From Gracilariopsis chorda (taxonomy: Eukaryota; Rhodophyta; Florideophyceae; Gracilariales; Gracilariaceae): a stretch of 64,000 nt of DNA. Numbering within the stretch: the stretch's first letter is position 1; each line of letters opens with the position of its first letter. This document shows positions 10,301 through 19,952 of this stretch, one piece after another. Below the pieces are notes generated by a model, which saw only the letters and a program-made list of their open reading frames with translations, did not search any database and was not told where the DNA came from. A program made the position numbers and the translations under genes. The stretch lies in contig NBIV01000127.1 of NCBI GenBank assembly GCA_003194525.1, positions 124,001-188,000 of the forward strand, given 5' to 3'.

Positions 10301-13246
10301 ATATATGGGAAACCGGCTTTGTACGGTTTTGAGTCCCAGTGTCGTTGCATACCAGAACATGATAGAACAAACAGCACAAGTGATTTGCAATGGTAACCTT
10401 GACATTGGTTGCGCCCTTATCGAGCGTCATGCGAAGAAAAAGCAGCACGGGACTTAAACGAAAAGATTGGGTCTGCGTTTGCCAACAGACGGCAATCAAG
10501 TTCTGCGTACACCTATGGTATGATCCCGGGACCAGACTTGTATTCAGTGTACAATGAATTCTCGAGAACTCATTGGACGGCTGTAGGATCACAATTTGTT
10601 ACACCGGCATCTACTTCCCAGCCATATCCTACGGCCAGTCAACCCCCGTTATCTAACTCTGCCGATTTTACGCCAGGGGTTACCGGTTTTCATCAATCCA
10701 GCTCTGTCTCTTCAGACCATTTCATACCTGAGCAAAGATCTGGTACTGCTAATCAGGACATGAAAGCGTCTCATCGATTCTCTTCGAGTCGCCCCGCTCC
10801 AAGAGTACTTGGCTCCTCACAAACAAGAACCGAAGTGTCGTCGAATCTTTCGGTTTCAGAAAGAAGGGTACCAGTGACGACTTCAGCTGTGGAGCACCCC
10901 ACAAAGCCACTATTGATGATTGCTACTCCGTGTCCGCGCTTGGCTCCCTCTTCGGCTCTTTCGGCTCTCCTCTTTCGAGGAGGATTCTAATATGTATCGT
11001 GAAGCTTATGTTCTCATTTTGGAAAGTCTTCGTGAATCTTGTCGGAGATTGTCGAAGGAGCTTGCTACCTGGTTGGCGTTTTCTGAAGAACGAAGAAAGC
11101 TCAATCTAGAATGTATTTTGGCACTCCTCAGACCTGGCTCTCTACTCAGCAAGACCAGCTATGATGAGATTCTTGCAAAAGCTATAGACAATGCTAGAAA
11201 CGTGACAGCACTGGATTTCGCTTGTTCCATTGTACGGAAAGCAGTTATTCAGGAGCCATTGGCTACCGCAGGTGACTTTTATCTAACACTTGAAGGTATT
11301 TTGAAAGTCGCACGGACGCAAAACACCGCAAATACGTCTATGACCGCAGATGAACTACTCGCACTCGTAGACGCTGCATGAACCGTCGTTCAAAAAGCAG
11401 ACGCAACACACGGATCGGGTAGTACAAACACTGAGGCCAACACGACTTCAACAAGACATTTAAAAGACCCAGAAGATATCGATCTCATGGGTTCAAGGAA
11501 AGTAGTCGCGCAAGTTCTTCTTGAGTGGCACCGAGTCTTGACTGCTGATGTTAATTGATAAATTCTAGACCAAGCGGTTATGAACTTCATGGAACAGGCA
11601 CGTGCAAGTCTCTTGGCGACAACTGACACCGTACAGAAGTTCTTCCAAGTAGCTGTGGAGATCGTGACCACAGCGACTTCTCTGCTTCTGGAGTCTATAG
11701 AGAGCGAATCAGGAATATCAACTGATATTATTGAGGCCCCCTACACCTCAGTTGAGAATCTGATATGTATGCTGAGCACACTCTGTCATATGGAAAAAGT
11801 TGGATCCGCTTCTAAGAAAATCAAGGGGGTGCATTTACTCTGCCATTTCTACGTCACTGTTGCAAAGGATATGCTAAAGCGATGCAGCTAAGGGATCTGA
11901 GGGCACATTCTCATATACTAACTGGTATAATGGCTCGGTTTTCAGTTGGCTCGATTTTGAAGGAACGGAGCGGAACAGATGACTTTGAACCGACTGTTGA
12001 TCAGTTCTCTATAGCGTTCTTCCATAAGCTTCAGGGCATTTCTTCGAAGGCAGAAGCTATAGAGTTCCTAGATGACAAGGAAGACGGTCTGTTCCGATGG
12101 GTACGTGATCTTGGAAGCCTAACACTTGAAGATGTAGAAGTCAATCTTGACAGTCTTTCCGTTCAAGGAGGATTAGTAGGCGTCCTAAGCTTATTTTCGC
12201 CGTCAAGGATACCCCCGTTTGCTTTCTACTGGCTACAACTCCTAGCAAACAAAGAATTCTTCCCAAGTCTACTTTCTGTTAAGAGCGTGAATGGTGGGCC
12301 TTTGTTTCGGCATTTGCTTCTTTCGTTTCTTCAGTTCATCTCTGGATATCTGAAAAACTCTACTGAACCGCTCTCAATGGTGGTTCGAACGCTTTACAAT
12401 GGGTTTCTGAGAGTGTTGCTAGTTGTGGTTCATGACTTTCCGGAGTTCTTGTGCGCATATCACCTGGACTTTTGCAATGTTATACCTAGTAGCTGCGTTC
12501 AGCTTCGTAATTTGGTTCTGTCGTCGTTTCCGAAACAAATGCGCCTTCGTGATCCGTTCGCCCCTGATCTGAACGTGAAGAGACTACCGAAAATGGTGAA
12601 TCCTCCCTTAATACTATCGAATTTTGTGACTCCGTTACAGGGTAGTGGCATGAAAGGGGTGATTGATACGTACTTGAAATCGAGTGGAAGGTTCAGTGGG
12701 CAAGGGATGTCACTTAATCTTGTGAAGTACATCCGCTTCACTGGTGACAAGGGACAGACCAGGTACAATCTTACCGTACTCAATTCTTTTATCGTGTATC
12801 TGTCCCAAAGTGCTACTTCCGGTTCCGGTGACGGTGATATCTTGAACAGCTCTTCTACGTATATCATTCGTTTCTTTAGTTTTCAACTCGACTTCGAGGT
12901 GCAAACACATCTTTTCAATGCACTTACAAACCAACTGCGTTTCCCCAACAGTCACACTATGTACTTCAGGAATGTGATCCTCATGTTATTCCGCGAATAT
13001 AGTATCGAGTGGGTGAAGGAAGAGATTGCGAAAGTGCTGGTCGAGAGGCTAATTGCGAACAGACTACCACCGTGGGGACTACTAACTACGTTTGTTGAGC
13101 TGCTGAAGAATCCTGATTACAACTTTTGGAACTACTCGTTCTTGACTTGTGCGCCTGAAAATGAGGACCAGTTTCAGAATGTTTCAAAGCATTCCAGGGC
13201 GCCTTCATTTCAGAATAGACGCCAATCGCTGGTGTCTGTGAAGTAG
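7334..13246 (+). pseudogene. NOT1/CNOT1-like CCR4-NOT scaffold, degenerate and N-terminally truncated copy
   Basis: NOT1 is the scaffold of the CCR4-NOT deadenylase complex. Domains appear in the right order: the TTP-binding-like region (8121-8545, motif YNCMLHTLFDEFRFF), the MIF4G/CAF1-binding region (8890-9530, NNLSQAMVDEKV and LTLARNKPILRRELN), DUF3819 (10045-10570), and the C-terminal NOT superfamily domain (about 11720-13230, DFPEFLCAYHLDFCNVIP, PWGLLTTFVELLKNP). Two introns fit: 7521-7578 (GTGAGT...TTTAG) and 8031-8120 (GTGATG...TTCAG). The N-terminal HEAT half of usual NOT1 is not seen. The frame shifts near 10430-10440 (at an A5 run), near 10975 and near 11885-11990. In-frame stops lie at 11379 and about 11553. 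The gene sits entirely inside Harbinger-1, between its two genes. It is either a captured copy decaying in place or a gene damaged by assembly indels; the identity as NOT1 is secure. Confidence 0.88.
10776..10987 (+). repeat. Repeated NOT1 linker module, copy B
   Basis: Second copy of the module at 7125-7335, located inside the NOT1-like gene between the DUF3819 region and the C-terminal NOT domain. The reading frame used upstream ends at 10990, and the next domain continues in the following frame from about 10974 (FEEDSNMYREAY). The frame change therefore coincides with the right edge of the module. Confidence 0.8.
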
Positions 13247-14312
13247 GGCGGACAACCATGGCTAGACAGAACTAGTATTAGCGTAAAGCATTTCTCATTG
13301 TATACATTGTGGAAGGCCTACCCTATAGCCCTAACTATCAACAACGTGGGACATAATTACCAAGCACTAGAATAGGCAAGATATTCCGGAAGAAATGCCA
13401 ACTGCAAGTTATCATTTTCGTACGTGGTGACTGTTCTTTACCACGATGTGGACACTATTGGTACAGGAAGCATTGATATCTCTACTTCCCAGCCAAACAT
13501 TGGACCTCATTACGGATTTGATCCACATCATCATTCACTGAGCAGTAAAACAGTATTATTCGCCGATCTTGTTATGCTATACTCCCATTTCGCCCCAAGA
13601 GTCACTCGTCGAGTGTAACGCTATTGTTCATGCTGACCATTCCATGGAACATCAGAATCTCTGCAGCGATTCCGGGCTCTCTCCATAAAGGAGGTATGAT
13701 CTTCTTATTCCCGGATGGACTTCTGCATATCATCTGGGAGGCTACCTATGGCTCTTTCAGCAGTTCAAGAGATAAAGTCCTGTTCAGGTTCAATGAACGT
13801 AGCCAACGTGTTTAGCAAAGCCGCCTTAAAAGAAATCAATAAACCAAAAGCAAAGTTAGTATGTCTGTATCTCACTGACTCCCATGTACCTTCAACTTCT
13901 TTTTCCTGTTTCTCCAAGCGACTTGTAATCTTCGAGACGACACAGCGACCAACTCGAACCGTGTAGGTAGATGAAAGAACACCATCAGATTCATCGATTC
14001 CCAACTTGGGTTCTGCGGCAGAAAGAGTGGCTGAATAACGCATGGCGACAACTCCAGTGAGGCTCTCCAACAAAATACAAGAAGCCGAAAAACGTGGCTT
14101 ACGTTCCTCTCTTGGATCGCGTCAAACCTAGCGAAACGAAATCGAACCCGGGATAGATAGAATGCAAGCAGTAGCAGAACCAAAAAATGCGTGGCCACGA
14201 CAACCACCTCCCCAAATACCACCCAAACCACCATCAACGACAATATCTCCAACAACACCACATACAAAAGCCCTTAATGATAACAAAAGTAAATCAAAAG
14301 GCAGTAGAGAAA
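13247..14312. other. About 1.1 kb inside Harbinger-1 with no recognised gene
   Basis: The stretch lies between the convergent ends of the NOT1-like cargo and the Myb-like accessory gene. Several 60-130 codon ORFs occur on both strands, but none shows a recognisable motif. It may hold the 3' untranslated parts of both genes. Confidence 0.5.
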
Positions 14313-15857
14313 CTAAATAGCATTGTTCTCCGCATCAGGTCTGGACTTTTCAACCATCTTTTTAAATCTCTTCAGCAGATGGCTATGGTTTTGTTGTAGT
14401 AATTCCACCAAATCCTCATCATGCAAATCTCGAGCTCTTTTGATCTGCATGGAGCTCTCTGCAAGATACGTTGCTAGTTTGACACGATGATCAAATTCGT
14501 CCCTCTGCTTTTCTTCATCTGACTTCTGTGGCCCTGCATTCCTGTCACGTTCTATGGCAAGATGCTCCGGCAAAATTGCCATCTGTTCTTCTGAAATCTT
14601 ATTCGATTGAACCACTCCTTTCGATATTTCACTAAGATCCTTATAGCTTCCACTGTTTCGTGTCCCAGAGCTTCTCCTTCGCTCCACCGCAGCCTGATTC
14701 TGTTGTCCACTCCCTAAGCAACCCTCTTCAATACCTCCTTCATCCTCGTCGATGAGCTTCGAGGTTGTTGAGAGCAGATCTTCCGCCTAGTTTGCGGTAC
14801 CGATGCGCGATACGCAAAAAAAGACATAAGCCCGTTTCGAATCGGCAGTCAGTTCACCTTTCGGGGTCATCCGTAGAAAGTTGCAAATGTTACTTGGATC
14901 GTTCTGCCCTGACGTAGACCAGTTTTCCCTAGCTATAGTAACCATCTTCTTCACACTGTTGTACTGCTTTTTTAACACGGAAGCGCTACGGTCGCATAGA
15001 GGTCTCATATTTGAGTCTACCTCATCCAATCTTACAGCACAACTGTGCTTCGAATCCACGTTCTTATCATTGAATCGATTTGCAATAACTAACCAGGACG
15101 AATCCTGCGTCACGTTAGCCTCCAACTCTCTTCGATTCAATGTCTTACCGATAGCCTTATTGAGGGCATTTTTCGCAAGTTCGTCGTCCCGTAAAATTAC
15201 TATAAGCCTCGCAAATTCATTGAGACTGAAGCTTGGTTCGCTATGTTCGACTTCTTTATCCACCGTGAGCGGATATCCAGAGCCTGGGTCTGCCGCTTTG
15301 TAATCAACAATAAGTTTCATAACCACTTCGCGGTCAGTAAATTGAAGCATATTAACAAACTCACCTACATCAGGCAAACTAGAAAGAGTAGCACAACGAC
15401 TGACTGCGTCCCTTTCCCACTCAAGAAAATCTTTGAGTTCATCGTTGGCTGAAAGACAATCCCCGATACTGGTATCCTCGAAACTTTTAGTGTGAAAATA
15501 CAACACTAATCTCGAAAGAAGTTCAGTGCGAGTTCGATTACGAATGCGAAGCTTAAACGGCTTTGAAATCGCTTGCAAATCTTTGACGGTCTTCTCCAAC
15601 AGAAATGAGTAGAAAAAGGCCATTCTCGTATGTTCTCGAAAAGCGGGTTCATTGTATGGAGAGACAGTAATCTGGGAGGACGAAGCCAAAGCGGTTACAT
15701 CTTTAGAACCCGGTGCGGTACTGGTGGTTGCATTTCGGTTTAGTGGTGTCTCTTGTCGTGTTGTACATTTTGCGTTTCCCGGAAGGGTTGATGGGTGTTT
15801 GCGTGGACTCCTGCGAATGGAAGAGATGGGAGCGGGGTTAGGACATTTGTCTGACAT
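14313..15857 (-). pseudogene. Myb/SANT-like accessory protein of Harbinger-1
   Basis: PIF/Harbinger elements encode a Myb/SANT-like partner that binds the element ends and brings in the transposase. The frame starts at the ATG at 15857 (MSDKCP) and runs 357 codons to a TAG at 14787-14789. The same frame is open again to 14313 and adds a charged coiled-coil tail (LVELLQQNHSHLLKRFKKMVEK). The centre has a SANT-like block (SFSLNEFARLIVILRD, SSWLVIANRFND, NMRPLCDRSASVLKKQYNSV, ARENWSTSGQNDPSNICNFL). The accessory genes of the other Harbingers here also end in coiled coils, so the tail probably belongs and the TAG is a single break. The gene lies next to the right TIR and faces the transposase. 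Confidence 0.7.
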
Positions 15858-15907
15858 GATGGTTGTACGAGAAACAAAGATAAGGTAGGGGTGCGCGAAA
15901 AAACACA

Positions 15908-16163
15908 AAGCGCTTGCCGTGGGAGATTATAGATTGTTTATTGTACAACCAAATGGCGGACAGAACAGGTCCGTGGGGCAGACCGAGGGTCTTCAAATTT
16001 GAATGATTGGTTTACGATCGACCAAGTGGCTTGCCCTCGTTTGGGAAGCTTTTCTGCTTACAGAGAAGAGGACTTTAGGAAATTCACATGGCTTTCACGG
16101 TCAATACGGTTCCAGGTTGATCCTGCCAATCAAAAGGCCTATATAGGCGTGCACGGGCTTCGC
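15908..16163. other. Right subterminal region of Harbinger-1
   Basis: About 250 bp between the accessory gene start and the right TIR, holding no ORF of interest. It should contain the accessory gene promoter. A TATATAGG-like string lies at about 16140-16147. Confidence 0.4.
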
Positions 16164-16188
16164 TCACGCTTGTTTAGACACCGCCTCA
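16164..16188 (-). repeat. Harbinger-1 right terminal inverted repeat with TCA target duplication
   Basis: The reverse complement of 16164-16185 is identical to 5475-5496, and TCA follows at 16186-16188. Just inside, GCGTGAGCGAAGCCCGTGC gives a second imperfect inverted motif in the same place as at the left end. Confidence 0.85.
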
Positions 16189-17088
16189 GAGCTCAATGGT
16201 TAAACCGTTGTTTACGTAGATGACTTCTTTCAATACGGAACCGATCAATTCCTGCAACAGGCAAAGCTTACCATTCAGAAATTTGAGTCAATAAACTTAG
16301 AAATGGATTCCACTCTCACAGGCGTAAGAGTACGCACAACCAATTACGGATTTTCACTAAGTCAGAAACATTATGCCAAACCATTGCAAATTCTTCCAAA
16401 AGATTGCACATTCTCTGATTTACGTTCATTCAGACATAAATTTGCTTGGTTAACCTACACGCGACCACATATTTGCTGTGATGTCAATATGGCTGGTCAA
16501 GTTACGGAACAATGTTTTTCAAAACAAAATGTGAAAAAACATCCACAAAATCGTAATGGATATTCAGCAATGTCAAAATGCGAGTCTGGAGTGGGTTAAA
16601 CTTGAAGTCAACTCACTTTGCCTCAAGGTATGCTCTGATTCATCATTTTCCAACAACGCAGACAACTAATCTCAGATCGGATTCATTATTCTTCTCGTGG
16701 AGAAGTTCGACAAATGCAATATTCTTCATTTCTCAAGTCACAGAAGCAAACCGTTACCAGATTGGTTTTAGAAAGACAACTATACGCATTCGCAGACGCA
16801 TTCAATATAGCTGACGCTACCAAAAACGACTTAGAATCAATAATTGGGAAGAAATTTGCTATCAAAATGCTTAGTGACTCAAAAAGTGTATTTCACGTAA
16901 TAACAGAAAGCTCATCGAAATCCAAAAAGCGACGATCAACATTTCAGCAGTTCGTTAAGCATACTCGTACCATGAAATTTCTGATTTTGGATAAGTCCCC
17001 TCCGACAACAACCCCGCCAATTCTTTCACGAAACTTAAGAACTGTGATGCTTTGGACCAAATTCCATTTACTTCTAAATGCATTTTAG
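16189..17088 (+). mobile_element. Fossil Ty1/copia-like retrotransposon, right part
   Basis: Continuation of the element interrupted at 5474. It begins with the RT catalytic block (a YVDD-like motif near 16213), continues through the RT C-terminal region (about 16230-16550) and ends in an RNase H-like region (about 16710-17088). It lies on the same strand and continues exactly after the TCA flanking Harbinger-1. It is old, with several breaks. An AATAAA string at about 17136 could mark its 3' LTR, which I cannot delimit. Confidence 0.75.
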
Positions 17089-17664
17089 ATATTCAGAAAT
17101 TATTTATACGTGATTTTATGCGATTATTGTAAGCAATAAAAGGAGAGGGAATGTGTGGATATAGTTTGGTGTGCTCACAGTCTTTATCAGCGGGTTAGAC
17201 ACAAACTGATGGATCAGACCATTTCACCATCCTTTGGGATGGTGAAAAAACGTCTTGCCTTCTCACTATTCTTAAGGATGGTGACATGGGCTGTTTACAA
17301 TGTCGTTTGCATTGCTGCGTGCATCTAGTACAGTCCGAGGAAGACGAGTAGTGTCTATCTCCTTGTACTATATGAGAGAGAAAACGAAGCACGACCCCGG
17401 TTTCTGTTCTCAACAAACTTCACTTGAACTACCTCAACTTGTGATTTAGCAATGAAATCTTCCTTTTTGGACCGTCTCTAGGTATCGTTGCAGGCCGCAA
17501 CATTTTTAAAAAACGTATTATTTCACGACAACTGCTAACAGTCCCTAGTAGGGCTACACTCTCTTATCGTAGAGTTTAGTAAACTACATGTACACGTAGT
17601 AAAGGTAGCCGATTAGAACATTTAAGATTGATCTGGTCCAGATGAAATATTCAGGGGTGGAAGG
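17089..17664. other. Intergenic or old-LTR sequence with a perfect hairpin
   Basis: No gene is seen. A perfect 11-bp stem with a 4-base loop (TTTCACCATCC, then its complement) lies at 17222-17247. A near-palindrome CTACATGTACACGTAG lies near 17583. The stretch may include the remains of the copia-like 3' LTR. Confidence 0.4.
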
Positions 17665-19065
17665 TGTGAGGCCTGAAATCACAGAAAGGCGCGAGGGTGT
17701 CGTTTACTGATGGTTGGTTTGCTTATGACTCGTCGGGTCAGACGCCAGTGGTACTGTGATGTGCGGTTTGACGCAGTCTGATGGTGGTTTGTGTGTATCA
17801 GGGGGAGGGTGTGAACGGTGAGCAACAGGAGTGGTTTCGTTGCGGCCTGACAGTCCCAGGTGTTGCGAGCTGGGCTGGTGTGGTGCGAGAAAAGAGGCAG
17901 GTTTAGATGTTGTAGAGCTGTAAGGAAAGCAGGTGTTTTGAGGGGCTTCCTTATTATGTTGGATTTCAGGTTGGCTGACGGTACATGTTTGATGTCAGTG
18001 GCCTTCGCGTTTTGGTGAGATTTCAGGTAGTGGTGTCAGATATCAATGAGTTTGACACAGTTAATTGGTGCTGTGTTCAATGCCACTTCCATGGCAGCCT
18101 GATTGCCAATGAGATTTGGGGTTGGGAGTGGTTGTTCGTGGTGTGGTCTTTCAGTATTTCTCGAAGGCAAATTGTTTCTTGAATTGCTTTTTTTGCGGCG
18201 ATATATTCCACTTCGCATATGCTAAGTGCTATGGTTTTCTGCTTGGCCGCGGTCCTGGGGATTGGACAGTTGTTGACTAGGTGCAGTGTTCCAGAGTAGA
18301 AACGTCTTTTGGTGGCGTTGGCAAAGTCTGAGTCCGTGTATGAGGTTAGTGAGGCTGTAAGGTGGGGGGAGTAGATTATGCCGAGTTGCGAGGTGTGAAC
18401 CAGGGAGTGTAGGAGGCGTTTAAGTTATGACCATTGGGCACTGGTCGGGTTGTGCACATCGGCTTCTAGAAAACGGTGTGTGGTTTTCGGTGTTGGATGC
18501 GATTTGGGTTTCTATGGCTTGAAGGAGGGCGTAGGGCGTGTCGGAGTAGTTTTGGGCTGTGATTTTCGAGTATATTACGTCTGCTAGGCTAAGAAATGTT
18601 ATGAACTTGAGGACAGCTTGATGCTTTGTGTGCAGCGTGGTTTGCGTGGGGTCAGTGGGTATTTCTGGGTTGCCAATGAGGTGGGGTGTTGTGTCGTGTG
18701 TAATGGCTTGTCGCATGAGGCTTGCTTCCCATATAGCCGTGTTATCGGGGTTGAGAGTTAGGATATGTGGTGTTTTGCGATCCATGTCCGCTTATTGAGT
18801 TATGTCGATAGGGGCGTGTGTTTCCGTTGCTGTTAGTTGGGCTTTGCCAAGGATGCCATTTGTGAGTTCGTGGATTGACGCTCTTAATTCTCTGTGAAGA
18901 GCGTGAAGATTCCTGGGGGTTGAACTAGGGCTTGACTGTGAATGGCGGTCGATAACCTGTGAGCCCTGACAGCCAGAAAGGTGCGAGAATGTCGTCTACT
19001 GAGAGTTGGTTTGCTTATGAATCGTCAAGTCAGTCGCCAGCTGTACTGTACTCTGCAGTCTGACA
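17665..19065 (-). mobile_element. Short broken copia element with ~110-bp LTRs
   Basis: Two direct repeats of about 110-118 bp (17665-17782 and 18958-19065, both starting TGTGAG) bound an internal region read on the minus strand. A gag-like ORF (18785-18420) is followed closely by an RNase H-like stretch (about 18220-17990). Next to the right repeat on the minus strand is GGTTATCG, similar to the half-tRNA-iMet primer site used by copia. The internal region is far shorter than a full copia element, so it is broken. The repeats differ visibly (roughly 80% alike by eye), so it is not recent. Confidence 0.6.
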
Positions 19066-19151
19066 GAAGGCAATCGATTGGAATCCCAAGATTGCAATTA
19101 GGAATGCCAAAAGGTTCCAATCTGATTTGTACTACAAATTATGGACATAGC

Positions 19152-19947
19152 TGAAGTGCAAAGCCCTTAGAGAGGGATTCTTGGTACTTGGTTGATTTCC
19201 CGAATGTTTCTGTAATGTAGCCATTGCATGAACTACGACCACTAATAGTGGATTTGGCACGTGGGACACGGAAGAATCAATTGGCGGTTGGCGAAAGTAG
19301 TGGGCATGAACCACCAAAGTGGAGTAATTTAGTTAATTCTATTTATTATTATTACACCCGTTTCTGGGATGCTTAGTACTTAGTGCGCCAGCAGGTTGCG
19401 GTCGCACCAGTAAACTTTCCCCAACAAGCGACCCCAAGCTGGGGAATTGGCTCTAGACCTCACCGCCTTCGCGTGTTCTCTACTCCTCTTTGGAAGGAAG
19501 CACCGTCGCATACGGGAGGTCTAACCCCCTTGCCTATCTAAAGGACCCCAGTATTCGGATTGTTATTCCAGCTGTCTTGGTGTTCGCCTTGTATAAGGTT
19601 AATTTACCGGCACTCCCCTTAGTCTTCGTCACGACACTCGTGGCTCTGCTCTTTCTTATTTTTCCCTTTTCAGGGTGGATTCCCCGCTACCCACGGCTCA
19701 TGTTCGCGCGTGCCACTAACTTGGAAACCTCACCTCTGTAGAGGAATACCACCCCCATACACCGTCCCTGCGGATACCCGATTCTTGCCCTAACCTCCCT
19801 GTGCAACTCGCGACGGGTGGCCTTGGCCATACAACCCAACATAGTCATGCCACTCCTGGGAGGGCTCTACCCAACTGGGCTCACCTCTAACGAGGAAAGA
19901 TCCTGAACGTCTTTCGGTGCAATCCCGCTTCCGGGCATTGAAGTACA
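19152..19947 (+). mobile_element. Solo LTR (family shared with 52.5 kb), TSD ATAGC
   Basis: A 796-bp unit starting TGAAGTGCAA and ending ATTGAAGTACA, flanked on both sides by ATAGC (19147-19151 and 19948-19952). It aligns along its whole length with 52519-53350, for example GGGATTCTTGGTACTTG against GGGATTACTGGTACTTG, the GGGGAATTGGCTCTAG block, and GGACGTCTTTCGGTG. There is no internal coding sequence, so this is a solo LTR left by recombination. The terminal shape resembles that of the gypsy element at 29.3-40.9 kb. Confidence 0.85.
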
Positions 19948-19952
19948 ATAGC

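Larger units (their letters stand above)
5475..16185 (+). mobile_element. Harbinger-1: giant PIF/Harbinger element carrying NOT1-like cargo
   Basis: The element is bounded by perfect 22-bp inverted repeats beginning GGCGGTGTCTAAACAAGC and flanked on both sides by TCA. The copia-like RT region stops at the left TCA and resumes just after the right one, so both ends of a single insertion are defined. Inside are a DDE transposase (5617-6966, plus), a long NOT1/CNOT1-like gene (7334-13246, plus) and a Myb/SANT-like accessory gene (15857-14313, minus). The family normally holds only the two transposition genes in about 3-5 kb, so the NOT1 block is extra cargo. TSDs of PIF/Harbinger are usually TWA; TCA fits a looser TNA. 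Both element genes contain stops, so this copy is probably dead. Confidence 0.85.

Noticed and set aside
11550-11570. A 19-base GT...AG intron in the NOT1 cargo
   Set aside because: Its removal would shift the frame, while both sides already share one frame. Two stops inside are better read as damage.
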